Shown here: piece by piece, positions 23,738-34,503 of the stretch | Layout of the letters: every line of letters begins with the position of its first letter | Numbering within the stretch: the first letter of the stretch is position 1 | Assembly: GCA_029465975.1 (NCBI GenBank) | Contig: CM055728.1 | Location: 8,229,689 to 8,293,688 of the forward strand | Reading direction: 5' to 3' | Source: Dallia pectoralis | Taxonomy: Eukaryota; Chordata; Actinopteri; Esociformes; Umbridae | Length of the DNA: 64,000 nucleotides | The notes under the pieces: generated by a model | What the model was told of the DNA's origin: nothing | Database searches by the model: none | What the model saw: only the letters and a program-made list of their open reading frames with translations | Translations under genes and position numbers: made by a program

Positions 23738-25082
23738 AAATGTACGTTTTTTTATCCCTTCACCGTTGAAAAAAATGGCATTTTCTGGAAAAGGGTATTG
23801 ACAATATTGTATATAAAAACACAAAAGAGATTTTGCTCCACAACCACCAGTGCTGTCCAAAAGTTAATAAACCCCAGGCACATCAATGCACATTTGCAAT
23901 ATTAAACATCTACACACAAATACGTTTTACCCCCGCATATATAACCTGCGGTCATTAGGGCCACCCTAATATACATTGGTTATACATCTGCCCTCTTAGC
24001 TTAAAGTTAATGTCATCAGCAGCCAATGATAACCAATGGATGCAATTCTCAGACATGCAAAGCAAGCAGAATCACATGGCCTACCTGTGTGAAGATGAGG
24101 TGACTAGATCAAATGCAAATGATCATCCTTTGGCAGAGTGCTAATCTTCTAAACAATTTCTGTCTGAATGAGATATAACATCAGGTAGGCCTATCGAGTG
24201 TTCTGAGAAAGATGCATCCACACTAGATAACTAAATCATATTGTCTACGGGCCAGCTTTTATTATTGTAAATATACTTTTTACTAAGCATCCAATCAACT
24301 AAAAACAGAGATAATTAAACTAACGTTTCACCGGTCCTTAATCTGGTTATGCGCGCCCACTTGTGTGCACATGATGATCACACACAACTGAAGCGCCCAG
24401 TGTTCATTTGTGTTTGAAAAATGATGTTCGTTAAAACGTAATTAGAAAACTTGAATAAGCAATGTGTCGTATTCAATTCAAGTTTTAATAAAAATTTCAA
24501 ATGTATATAAAATCTGATTACAATATTTTAGTAAGGTAACGTAATGGATCACTGTTTTTTGTATTACGTTACTCCACAACTCTGCAGACAATTTACTCAC
24601 CTGTGGACATAACCTAACACAAACCAGCTGTGGAATAGGTGTCACTTCAGCTGACAGTTACCGTAGTATGAGAGGGAAAAGTCATATTCCAAACATCATT
24701 TTCTCTTCACAATCATAATAAAGCATTTAGGTCATACATGGGTATTTACTTAATCATGCAACATTTGCCATTAAACAATTTCAATGAACATGTCCAATTT
24801 TATTTAGTGGAGATGTTTAAATATGTGCTCATTGAAGTAGAAGTATACAGTTCAAAGCCTATTTTCCATGTATGTGCGAGTACTTCTGCCATAGACAATT
24901 TAATGGACGAATACATTAAAAGGTGGCATGTGCTGTGTCAATAGTCAGAGCCATAGCCTACCTATCACATAACCCTCTTGGTGTAGTGCAGGAATGAGAC
25001 AATTGTGTGGGTTTTGTGGGTTTTATTACTTACAAGAAAACAAGACAAACAACGAATGGCTAAACAAACATAAACACTGTAA

Positions 25083-25085
<3 letters not shown>
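23738..25085. other. Non-coding DNA, partly repeat-derived
   Basis: Contains the possible right-hand partner (about 24505-24590) of the repeat at 20110. Otherwise AT-rich sequence without a recognised gene. Confidence 0.4.

Positions 25086-25125
<40 letters not shown>
25086..25125. repeat. (AT)n microsatellite at the transposon insertion site
   Basis: About 20 AT units immediately before the left end of the Tc1-like element. The right end is also followed by TATATATA. Tc1-family elements insert at TA. Confidence 0.95.
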
Positions 25126-25126
<1 letters not shown>

Positions 25127-25409
25127 CTGGTCATATAATTAGAATATCATCAAAAAGTTTTATTTCAGTAATTCCATTCAAAAAGTGAAACTTGGATATT
25201 ATATTCATTCATTACACACAGACTGATATATTTCAAATGTTTATTTCATTTAATTTTGATGATTGCAACTGATAACTAATGAAAATCCCAAATTCAGTAT
25301 CTCCGGAAATTAGAATATTACTTACTAAGACCAATATAAAAAAAGGAGTTTTAGAAATGTTGGCCAACTGAAAAGTATGAACACAAAAAATATGAGCATT
25401 TACAGCACT

Positions 25410-25671
25410 CAATACTTAGTTCGGGCTCCTTTTGCCTGAATTACTGCAGCAATGCGGCGTGGCATGGAGTCGATCAGTCTGTGGCACTGTGTTATGAGAG
25501 CCCAGGTTGCTCTGATAGTGGCCTTCAGCTCTTTTGGATTTCCGAAGAAAATGCAAAATTTACTTTCATCAGAGAACATAACTTTGGACCACTCAGCAGC
25601 AGTCCAGTCCCTTTTAGCCCAGGCGAGACGCATCTGACACTGTGTCTTGTTCAAGAGTGGCTTGACACAAG
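25410..25671 (-). pseudogene. Tc1-like transposase, C-terminal part with core deletion
   Basis: After KPLLNKTQCQMRLAWAK and FSDESKFCIFFGNP, which include the first catalytic Asp, the frame jumps to ELKATIRATWALITQ and the terminal SMPRRIAAVIQAKG. The segment holding the second Asp and the Glu of the DDE triad, roughly 100 codons or more, is absent. The junction lies inside an otherwise normal open frame, so the copy was already internally deleted before or independently of the retrotransposon insertion. Such copies move only if transposase is supplied in trans. Confidence 0.8.
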
Positions 25672-26065
25672 TGTTGCAATCTCTGCCTCCCTCTGGCTGC
25701 TTGCTGACAAATACGAAACGCATAAGTGTAACGGGGTGGGCTTTTTGGGTTTCCGTAGTGTAAGCAAGGGGCAGCTGGGAATCAGCCCGAAAGAGGGTGG
25801 AAAAACGGTGTTGGTGACGCAGTTTTATTGCCAGTCGAATGCTAGCAAGCAAGAGTGCTTTGAAGCCGTAAATGTGTAACGCTACCACTGTTGAGGAATA
25901 AAGCTGAAGTTCATTGGTGAAATTAACTGACGCGTTGCTGTTGTGTGTTACGGCTCTGTTGGCCCGGATTACTAGACGCAGGTTACCAGCCACGAGCCAA
26001 GTTGTCGCATTGAGACCAGCTCGCTCCCAACTACGGTTCGGGGCGTGAACGCTGAGAAGGTAACA
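25672..26065 (+). repeat. 5' LTR (394 bases)
   Basis: Starts TGTTGCAATC and ends AAGGTAACA. Against the 3' LTR I count one substitution and three single-base length differences, all in homopolymer runs or next to one. A polyadenylation signal lies in GAGGAATAAAGC near 25895. Confidence 0.95.
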
Positions 26066-26066
26066 C

Positions 26067-26084
26067 TGGGGGCTCGTCCTTGGA
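26067..26084 (+). promoter_or_regulatory. Primer binding site, tRNA-Pro type
   Basis: TGGGGGCTCGTCC begins two bases after the 5' LTR and matches the first 13 bases of the tRNA-Pro-complementary primer site known from gammaretroviruses. The last five bases diverge by what looks like a one-base insertion and change. Confidence 0.75.
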
Positions 26085-26097
26085 TCTAAATAAAGAA

Positions 26098-29000
26098 ATG
26101 ACGGTGTTCGGGGCTCGAGCTAATGCTAGTGCTGGGACTACGATGTCTGTTGAGAGGGAAACGTTAAACGTAAGCACCAACCCGTTTGTAACAGATATAA
26201 GAGAGATTAATATGAACCCAGTTAATTACGGGGACGGCCGGGACGATTACAGCACCCAACCTTTCGCGGCTGGCACGGAACGAACATTAGCCGGGAACAG
26301 CGCGATTGTTTGCGGCCGGATGCCATTATACGACCCGGCTCCGCCCCCCACACCACCGTCACCACGGTTGACTAACCCATTCTTAATGCCCGGGGAATCT
26401 CGAAATGAAACAGATGAACAGAACCCATTTTCCCCAGCCCATGCATGGCTTTCTCAGTTCACTTCGACACCTTTTACACCCTGCATGCCCCGGCCCGAGG
26501 AACGTAGTGGAGTAATAAGCTACGCCCACGACGATAACTATGCCTCACACCGTGATCGATACCAGTATGGTCGGTCAGCTGCGGGAAGGGCCAAGTCGGC
26601 GCCACGGTTTTCACACGCAGAACCAGATGTCGAAATAATGGACACTAGTGATGAGTATTACGGGCATAAAGAGAGAATTCCAATATTAAAGCCGGGCCAT
26701 TTTGATGGAACGGGCTCCTGGAAAGACTTTATTCACCGGTTTGAAAGCTGTGCAAGAGCAAACCATTGGTCAGAAATGACAATGGCAGTTCAACTAAGAT
26801 TCAGCCTGACTGGCGCGGCTGGAGCTATCGTCCATAAAAACCCAAGATCTGACCGCTGGAGCTACCGACGGATTGTGACTGAAATAGAGACCGCCTACGG
26901 GCCGCATTCTGACCATGCAGCAGCCACCTGCATCGAACTGAGACAGAGGATTCAGGGGCAAAACGAAGCCTTACACCTATTAAGGGATGACATATACGAG
27001 AAAGTGTCCATTGTTTATGCTGACCGTACAGAGCTGGAGCAGGACGCCATCAGCGTGGAGGTTTTCACCAACGCCCTGGCCGACCCTGACGTGGTGCAAA
27101 AACTACTGGAGAAGCAGCCGCGCACCCTATCCAGAGCATATGACATTGCACACAGCCACGAGACTACCAAGAGGGCCGCCAGAACGGTCACACAGTTCAT
27201 GCAGCCTGGCCAACGTGGTTTCGTAAATCAGAGAGCCAGGGCCGCCACAGTACATGAGAGTAACAGCAGGCTAGCTTGCGTGGAGCCAGTGGGGGTAGCT
27301 GTTTGGTCCATTGACTCACCAGAAAGGGCTCCAAGATTGAATCAGCAGTGGCGCCAGAAGAGAGACACAAATGTCAAAAGGCCTATGGGGGATGTTCAAT
27401 GCCACAACTGCTCTGGTCTAGGGCATATCCAGAGGAACTGCCCTTCCCCCCGTCGACCCAGACAGCAAGGCTGGACAGTCAGTAAGAACACAGCACCTGA
27501 CCCAGGTAAAGTGGTCACCTGTACTGTGAGTCAGGAAGATGACATGTGTGTTAAAATACTGATGTATAAACTGGAAATGCGTGCTCTACTGGACTCTGGT
27601 GCTCGGAGGAATGTGTTGCCCCTCCATGTCTTTAACTCCTTCCCCACAGAGTCCAGGACCCCAATAGAGCCATCGGCCGCACAGGTCCTGCAGGGTATCG
27701 GCCCCAGTGGGCTGGCAGTGCTGGGGGAAGTCAACCTACCAGTACAAGTTGGGAGCAGAGCTACCAATGTGAACTTTATTATTGCAGACACTACAGAGAA
27801 TACGGAGGTTATCCTGGGGCACCCTTTCCTCCATCAGACAAGTGCCCAGCTAGACTATGGTCGCCGTGAGATAACCCTTTTTGGTGAAAAGGTACCTCGT
27901 TTTGAACCAAGCCATCAGTCCCGGGTGCACATTGTCAGAGTGGCCCGCACAACAGTGTTGGAGTCTGGGTGGGAGTATGTAGTGCCTGGCACCGCCCACC
28001 TGCGCCATGTTACTGAGGGGGACCTGATGCTGAGCCCGACTAAGGGTTTCGTAGAAAAGCACCATGTTCTGGTGGCTCGCGTCGTCGTACAGGCGCAACG
28101 GTCAACCAATGTGCCCATCAGAATCTTCAACCCGGGTGCTCTACCTGTCACTTTGAAGAGAGGTGTTGTGGCAGGGATTCTGCAGCCAGCCACAGTGTTG
28201 AAGAAGATAGACCCCGAGCCGTTTTTGGCCCCACCGGGTTTTGAACCTACCGACTCTGCCTGTGCTTCTTTACCTAGTCACCTGCAGGTCTTGTATAACG
28301 ACAGCTGTGGTGGTCTGTCCGGGGGCGACCAGGAGAGTTTGGCGCGCCTGCTACGGTCTTACAGTGACGTCTTTTCCTCTGGGCCCACTGACCTTGGTCG
28401 TACGGGGCTCGTGCAACATGATATCCTCACCACCCCGGGTCCGACGGTGAAACAACAACCGCGCAGGATGGCTAGAGACAAACAAACTGCAGCAGATCAG
28501 CAGGTGCAGCAGAGCCTGGAAACTGGGGTGGCCCGACCCAGCAACAGCAGCTGGGCCGCACCAATCATTATGGTCAAGAAGAAGGACGAGACCTTGCGGT
28601 TATGTGTCGACTACAGGCCCCTAAACGAGAGGACCATAAAGGATGCTTATCCACTGCCCCGCATCCAGGACACCTTAGACACACTGTCCACTGCCAGGTA
28701 CTTCAGCACGCTGGATTTAACATCAGGTTACTGGCAGGTGGAGATGACGCCAAGAGCCAGAAAAGCCGCTGCTTTCTGCACCCGTAAGGGCCTGTTTGAA
28801 TGGAACGTGATGCCTTTTGGACTGTGCAATGCGCCGGCCACGTTCCAGAGGCTCATGGACCGTGTCCTGGCGGGGCTGCAGTGGGAAACCTGTCTGGTCT
28901 ACCTCGATGACATCATTGTCCTAGGGCGGGATGGAACTGAAATGTTGGAGCGGCTGAGTCAAGTGTTCGGCAGACTACGCGTAGCCAACTTGAAACTCAA

Positions 29001-29217
29001 ACCGTCAAAATGTGTCCTTTTCCGAGAGCAAGTGGTTTACTTGGGGCACATTGTCTCTGCCAAAGGCGTCGCCACCGACCCCAAAAAGATCCAAAAGGTG
29101 GCTGGGTGGCCCGCACCCGAAGCGTATCTGAAGTGCGTGGGTTTATCGGCCTGGCATCGTATTACCGACGTTTCGTTAAAGTTTTCGCCTCAGTTGCCAA
29201 GCCCCTACACGAACTGA
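26098..29217 (+). pseudogene. Gag-protease-reverse transcriptase frame, broken in pol
   Basis: The first ATG after the primer site is at 26098, and gag and pol share one frame. A retrotransposon Gag domain lies at about residues 190-370 (FDGTGSWKDFIHRFE and following). A CCHC knuckle (CHNCSGLGHIQRNC) is at residues 435-448. An aspartic protease carries DSGA at about 499 and ILGHPFL downstream. The reverse transcriptase shows DYRPLNERT, LDLTSGYWQVEM, FGLCNAPATFQRLMD and the catalytic YLDD at 935-938. A one-base frame change near 29118 ends the frame at 29217 in unrelated codons; the expected continuation is found in another frame from about 29117. The frame is intact up to that point, with all catalytic residues present. 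Confidence 0.9.
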
Positions 29218-29828
29218 CCAAAAAGTATGCACGTTTTAACTGGACAGACGAATGCCAGGAGGCGTTTGAACAGCTTAAAAGCCGCCTGACTTCAGCACCC
29301 GCGCTGGGCTATCCCCTCGACAGTGGCCAGTTGCTCCTCGACACAGACGCCAGTGACTGGGGAATTGGAGCAGTCCTCTCCCAAGTGCAAGAAGGGGAGG
29401 AGAGAGTACTTGCTTATGGGAGCAGGAGATTGTCAGCTACTGAGCAAAATTATTGCACCACCAGACGAGAACTTCTGGCGGCGGTTGAATTCACTTCTCA
29501 TTTCCGGCAGTACCTGCTAGGGAGATCATTCATTATACGGACTGACCACAGCAGCCTGCGCTGGTTGACTCGGATGAGGGAGCCTGAAGGCCAACTCGCT
29601 CGCTGGCTGGAAAAACTGGCAGAGTACGACTTCCGGGTGATCCATCGTCCAGGAGACATCACCAAAATGCAGACGCTCTCTCCAGAAGACCCTGTGGAAT
29701 ATCCTGCCCATGCACTGTGCCAGAGCCTAGCCTTCAGGACCAGTTTCAGCACAAAGGGATTCAGTGCAACATGGCAAAGAATCAGGATGCTGGGGAAACT
29801 CCTGCAGAGCAACCTCCAGTGGGGGTAG
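29117..29828 (+). pseudogene. Reverse transcriptase C-terminus and RNase H
   Basis: Continues pol in the shifted frame: VRGFIGLASYYRRFVKVFA is the end of the reverse transcriptase thumb. RNase H follows with LLLDTDASDWGIGAVLSQ at 29332-29385, then TRRELLAAVEF and FIIRTDHSSLRWL. After HRPGDITKMQTLS the sequence departs from the usual linker to integrase, and no HHCC zinc-binding module is found before the frame stops at 29828. Confidence 0.85.
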
Positions 29829-29985
29829 TAGTGCCCGAAAGTAGCTATGGAGGCAGCCCTGCCGTCGAGCCTGAGTACCTTCCAGTGGGGGTGGTGGATG
29901 CTGTAAGTGACAATCAAGCTGACTCTTTGTTCCGTCCAGGCGTCTATAGGGTCAGTGGGCCAGCCCAAACCAACCTGTTCGGTGG

Positions 29986-30489
29986 TTGGACCAGGGAGGA
30001 GTTAATCCCAACCAACAAGCAACAACAGTGGCTGAAAAGATTGTTTCTGAGTGGGTGTGTAGGTACGGAGCTCCACAGTGCCTGCATAGCGACCAGGGTA
30101 CCAATTTTGAGTCGGCTGTGTTCCGGGAAATGTGTGAGTTGCTGGGAATCGACAAGACACGGACCACACCGTTTCGTCCACAGTCAGATGGCCAAGTGGA
30201 GCGTTTCAATGCCACCCTGCAGAAAATCATAGCCACCACCGCAGAACGATGTCATTGGGACTGGGACATTATGACACCGTATGCAGTCATGGCTTACCGT
30301 GCTACCAAACACAGCTCCACGGGCCTGACGCCTAATATGATGCTGTTTGGACTCCATCTTATGTTGTACAGCTCAAGAAGCGTCTCGAGCTATCTCACCA
30401 GTTGGCCCGAGAGGCGTTGGGAAAATCTGTTGAGCGTGCTAAACGACAGTACGACAAAACGTTTGCAAAGTCCAACACAAAGTCGGTGA
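29986..30489 (+). pseudogene. Integrase core, first catalytic Asp missing
   Basis: From about 30007 the frame shows NQQATTVAEKIVSEWVCRYG, then HSDQGTNFES with the second catalytic Asp, then FRPQSDGQVERFN with the catalytic Glu, and YRATKHSSTGLTPN. The N-terminal zinc-binding module and the first strand of the core with the first Asp are absent; sequence from 29830 to 29990 does not supply them. The deletion junction lies near 29980-30010. A further frame change around 30380-30490 separates the C-terminal part. The integrase would be inactive. Confidence 0.85.
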
Positions 30490-30502
30490 TGCAGTATGGC
30501 TC

Positions 30503-30871
30503 TTGATCAAAGGCACAAAGAGGGTGCAGAATAAGGTGCGAAAGTTTCTGCCTTCCTACGAGGGTCCATACTTCGTCGTTGGTGTACTGGACGATTTGGT
30601 CTATCGGATAAAAAGGGCCCCGAGGGCAAAGATGAAAGTCGTTCATCACGACAAACTTAAGGTTTTCCATTCCAGGACAACACTAGACAATGACTGGGTC
30701 TTTCAGGAAGCTGAAATGTGGGCACCAGTGGAGGCACCATCCCTGTTGTCAGACCCCAGCTCTTCAGAAATTGATATTGGCCCCCTTGACCTTTGGGGCG
30801 AATCACCAGAGACAGGGGACCCTGTGGTGGGTTCCCTTCCTGGTCTTTTCGTTTACCACCGCCATCTGTAG
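30503..30871 (+). pseudogene. Integrase C-terminal (GPY/F-type) domain
   Basis: KVRKFLPSYEGPYFVVGVLD, VYRIKR and VVHHDKLKVFHSR form the small DNA-binding domain that closes Ty3/gypsy integrases. The tail after it is acidic and Pro-rich, without a recognised chromodomain. It is in a different frame from the core at 29986-30489. Confidence 0.8.
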
Positions 30872-31590
30872 TTTCACTGAGTAGCAGCAAGCCTTTTTGC
30901 CACCCCGCTGGGCCTTCAATGATTGATGCTGGGACCCAGCATGAGGTCAGTGGACAAGTTGCTCGCTCGGTTTCGAACTCCAACCCTGTGCGTCAACCCC
31001 GGAGGGTCCGTAGAGCTCCGGATATGTTTGGTGATTGGATTGGTTATTGAGCACTTCGGTTTGAGGTTGGGTGTAGGCGGATCGCTGCCCTCCTCAGAGG
31101 AAAAGAGTTCCAGTAAAGAGGAGACAAAAACAAAATAGTTCCAGTGTTGTATAGTTACAAAAGTGACTTGTTCATGTTGAGGTTCAAGAATGTGAAGATG
31201 TTTTGGGTTTAATATCGTTGTTTACTTCCAACAGTTGGGAATGTGGATACTGAAGGGCTACATAGTATAGCATCCTGGGTATGTTACTGCTAAACACTTA
31301 GTTTGACGGAATGATTTTCCTTATTTTGCACTTGAAATCTGGCACCCCTGGGTAACCTTATGCTAACGAGTGTCATGTTTAGGCCGTGGGCTTATGTACG
31401 AAGGAGTGTGCAATAAGTTTTGATGGACATTGCCTATTCACCTTAGCTTTCCACTGGAGGAGGGCCCTTCAAGGACTATGGGAAATACGGTTATTGTTGG
31501 GTACATTTGCATCATGTATATTTTCCTGTGTACAGCGTTATCATGCTGGAGAAATGTTAAAGGGTTAATCATTTTCCAGAGTGGGGGTAG
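30872..31590 (+). other. Retrotransposon 3' untranslated region and purine-rich tract
   Basis: About 700 bases without an envelope-like membrane protein. Ends with AGAGTGGGGGTAG, the tract expected to prime plus-strand synthesis. Confidence 0.7.
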
Positions 31591-31981
31591 TGTTGCAATC
31601 TCTGCCTCCCTCTGGCTGCTTGCTGACAAATACGAAACGCATAAGTGTAACGGGGTGGGCTTTTGGGTTTCCGTAGTGTAAGCAAGGGGCAGCTGGGAAT
31701 CAGCCCGAAAGAGGGTGGAAAATGGTGTTGGTGACGCAGTTTTATTGCCAGTCGAATGCTAGCAAGCAAGAGTGCTTTGAAGCCGTAAATGTGTAACGCT
31801 ACCACTGTTGAGGAATAAAGCTGAAGTTCATTGGTGAAATTAACTGACGCGTTGCTGTTGTGTGTTACGGCTCTGTTGGCCCGGATTACTAGACGCAGGT
31901 TACCAGCCACGAGCCAAGTTGTCGCATTGAGACCAGCTCGCTCCCAACTACGGTTCGGGCGTGAACGCTGAGAAGGTAACA
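31591..31981 (+). repeat. 3' LTR (391 bases)
   Basis: Near-identical to the 5' LTR and ending GGTAACA. The next bases, CAAGGAATACG, resume the Tc1-like element. Confidence 0.95.
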
Positions 31982-31986
31982 CAAGG

Positions 31987-32319
31987 AATACGACAGCTGA
32001 AACCCATGTCTTGCATATGTCTGTGCGTGGTGGTTCTAGAAGCACTGACTCCAGCTGCAGTCCAGTCTTTGTGAATCTCCCCAACATTTTTGAATGGGTT
32101 TTGTTTCACAATCCTACCCAGGTTGCGGTTATCCCTATTGCTTGTACACATTTTTCTACTACATCTTTTCCTTCCCTTCGCCTCTCTATGAATTTGCTTG
32201 GACACAGAGCTCTGGGAACAGCCAGCCTCTTTAGCAATGACCTTTTGTGTCTTGCCCTCCTTGTGCAAGGTGTCAATTGTCGTCTTTCGGACAGCTGTCA
32301 AGTCAGCAGTGTTCCCCAT
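31987..32319 (-). pseudogene. Tc1-like transposase, N-terminal part
   Basis: From an ATG at 32319 the frame encodes a helix-turn-helix (VIAKEAGCSQSSVSKQIHRE), a GRKRCSR basic linker and a second DNA-binding subdomain (KNVGEIHKDW through SRTTTHRHMQDMGF). The normal protein would continue into the catalytic domain, but the frame runs into the LTR at about 31985. The remaining C-terminal part is at 25410-25671. Confidence 0.85.
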
Positions 32320-32629
32320 GATTGTGTAGCCTACAGAACTAGACTGAGAGACCATTTAAAGGTAATTGCAGGTGTTTTGAGTTAATTAGTGTGGCACCAG
32401 GTCTTCAATATTGTACCTTTTCACAATATTCAAATTTTCTGAGATACTGATTTTGGGGTTTTCATTAGTTGTCAGTTATAAACATCAAAATTAAAATGAA
32501 TGAACACTTGAAATATATCAGTCTGTGTGGAATGAATGAATGTATACATTATACAAGTTTCACTTTTTGAATGGAATTACTGAAATAAATAAACTTTTTA
32601 ATGATATTCTAATTATATGACCAGCCCAT

Positions 32630-32891
32630 GTATATATAAGAACAACACTCACCCAAACATAGAACGTGACATTGAAATAATGCTAAGCACAACACTATGA
32701 AAACCAACTAATATAGCCCTCCTGATTACCTAACTGAAACCTGGTGTGCCTTATAATAATTATGCAATCCAAACCAAAACGGTGGCCAACCAAAACAACC
32801 CCGGAGTGAGCACCTATTGTCCTCACTTGTGACACAACCAAAGCAGAAGTTCAGCTGTGTCACACAGATTTTTCCAAAACATTAATGAAAT
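32630..32891. other. Non-coding spacer
   Basis: Nothing recognised. Confidence 0.5.
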
Positions 32892-33118
32892 ACAAAAGTG
32901 GATATACAAAGTCTACCCAATCCTTAAAATGCCAGTTTTTTGTGATAAAAAATTAGACAAAGATATGTCATTTCCACATTTAATGTGACCTCTGACATGA
33001 ACAATTAAATTGAAAAAAAAAAGAAATCTTTGAGGATGCAGAAATAACAAAAATCAAACTTTATATCCACTGTACATGTGAATGATTGAAGTCTAAAACG
33101 TCTAGGTCCCGTATTTGG
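32892..33118. mobile_element. Tc1-like terminal repeat, truncated by the gap
   Basis: GGATATACAAAGTCTACCCA, a CCAGTTTTTTGTGATAAAAA stretch and TTTAATGTGACCTC match the terminal repeat of the element at 11.8-13.2 kb. The rest falls into the assembly gap, and no matching end is visible after it. Confidence 0.65.
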
Positions 33119-33618
33119 NNNNNNNNNNNNNNNNNNNNNNNNNNNNNNNNNNNNNNNNNNNNNNNNNNNNNNNNNNNNNNNNNNNNNNNNNNNNNNNNNN
33201 NNNNNNNNNNNNNNNNNNNNNNNNNNNNNNNNNNNNNNNNNNNNNNNNNNNNNNNNNNNNNNNNNNNNNNNNNNNNNNNNNNNNNNNNNNNNNNNNNNNN
33301 NNNNNNNNNNNNNNNNNNNNNNNNNNNNNNNNNNNNNNNNNNNNNNNNNNNNNNNNNNNNNNNNNNNNNNNNNNNNNNNNNNNNNNNNNNNNNNNNNNNN
33401 NNNNNNNNNNNNNNNNNNNNNNNNNNNNNNNNNNNNNNNNNNNNNNNNNNNNNNNNNNNNNNNNNNNNNNNNNNNNNNNNNNNNNNNNNNNNNNNNNNNN
33501 NNNNNNNNNNNNNNNNNNNNNNNNNNNNNNNNNNNNNNNNNNNNNNNNNNNNNNNNNNNNNNNNNNNNNNNNNNNNNNNNNNNNNNNNNNNNNNNNNNNN
33601 NNNNNNNNNNNNNNNNNN
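33119..33618. other. Assembly gap, 500 N
   Basis: Exactly 500 unresolved bases. The round length suggests a placeholder and not a measured size. Confidence 0.99.
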
Positions 33619-34247
33619 GCTTGGTACCCGATCTACAGTATGTACTTTAGCCAACCACCCATTAAACAGCATGGCAACAATATTGCAACGCTTGTTTGGA
33701 TTTTTTAAATGATTTAATTAATGGTAATATTGATAGACTAGCTGCCGACCAATAGGAGGTCTCGCTGCCAAACAATATGAAATAACATGCACTACATAAT
33801 AATGTTCTAATAAGGCCATTGGAGTCGTTTTCTTCCTCACTCACTCCTTCTCTCTCTCTCTCTCTCTCTCATTCTCCCTGGTTACAGTTCAGGCCTATAG
33901 AATTTAATCCCAGCCCCCTCAATCCCATCTCAATGATCTAGAGATGCCGCGCGAGATAGACAGTGCAGCTGTGGACTGAGAGCTTTGTCAATAAGCAGAT
34001 GAACATGTGTGTTTGTGGGAGTCGGTATGAGGCCGGCTCTATTTCCACGCGTGCTCTGGGGATAGATGTGCGTGCGGTGGATGTGCGGTGGATGTGCGGT
34101 GTGACACACTGGTGCAGCGTGAGCTGGCTGTGGTGGGGAAGGAATGACGAAGACGAGGAGGAGAAGCGGATTAGAGCTATTTTTCATCGTGTCCAATCTG
34201 AGAAGACAGGGTGGAAGAGGAGTATCAGAGGATTAGTGTGGTGTGTG

Positions 34248-34249
<2 letters not shown>
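33619..34249. other. Non-coding DNA
   Basis: A CT microsatellite lies at about 33848-33870. Nothing else recognised. Confidence 0.45.

Positions 34250-34329
<80 letters not shown>
34250..34329 (+). repeat. (CT)n tract before the Tx1-like LINE
   Basis: About 40 CT units, ending where the 5' region of the LINE begins. Confidence 0.95.
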
Positions 34330-34333
<4 letters not shown>

Positions 34334-34503
34334 CATGCTGGGAGTGTGGGTGTGTGCTGGGAGCGTGTGTGCTGGAGAGTGCTAACTGCTAACAAACTTT
34401 TTGTTTGTTAGCGTTGTTCTTTGGGATTTGATTTCTTCCTTAAGTTTTCTTTTTTCGTGACTTTGGAGGGTTATTCTCTTGGAGATTACCGTAGAGTGTT
34501 GGG

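Larger units (their letters stand above)
25672..31981 (+). mobile_element. Ty3/gypsy-type LTR retrotransposon, complete ends
   Basis: A 6.3 kb element with two LTRs, a primer binding site, gag-pol and a 3' purine-rich tract (AGAGTGGGGGTAG before 31591). It is flanked by CAAG (or ACAAG) at 25668-25671 and 31982-31985. The domain order protease, reverse transcriptase, RNase H, integrase is that of Ty3/gypsy. No envelope-like frame is seen in the roughly 700 bases between integrase and the 3' LTR. Pol is broken by frame changes and an integrase deletion, so the copy is defective in its coding part. Confidence 0.93.
25126..32629 (-). mobile_element. Tc1-like transposon split by an LTR retrotransposon
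   Basis: Terminal inverted repeats are about 70 bases or more: GCTGGTCATATAATTAGAAT at 25126 and its inverse ending near 32625. Transposase pieces on the minus strand lie on both sides of the retrotransposon at 25672-31981. Without the insertion the element is about 1.2 kb, shorter than a full-length Tc1-like element (about 1.6 kb), in agreement with a deletion inside the transposase. Confidence 0.9.

Noticed and set aside
30872..31590. Possible envelope gene between integrase and 3' LTR
   Set aside because: No long frame, signal peptide or membrane segment in this interval.
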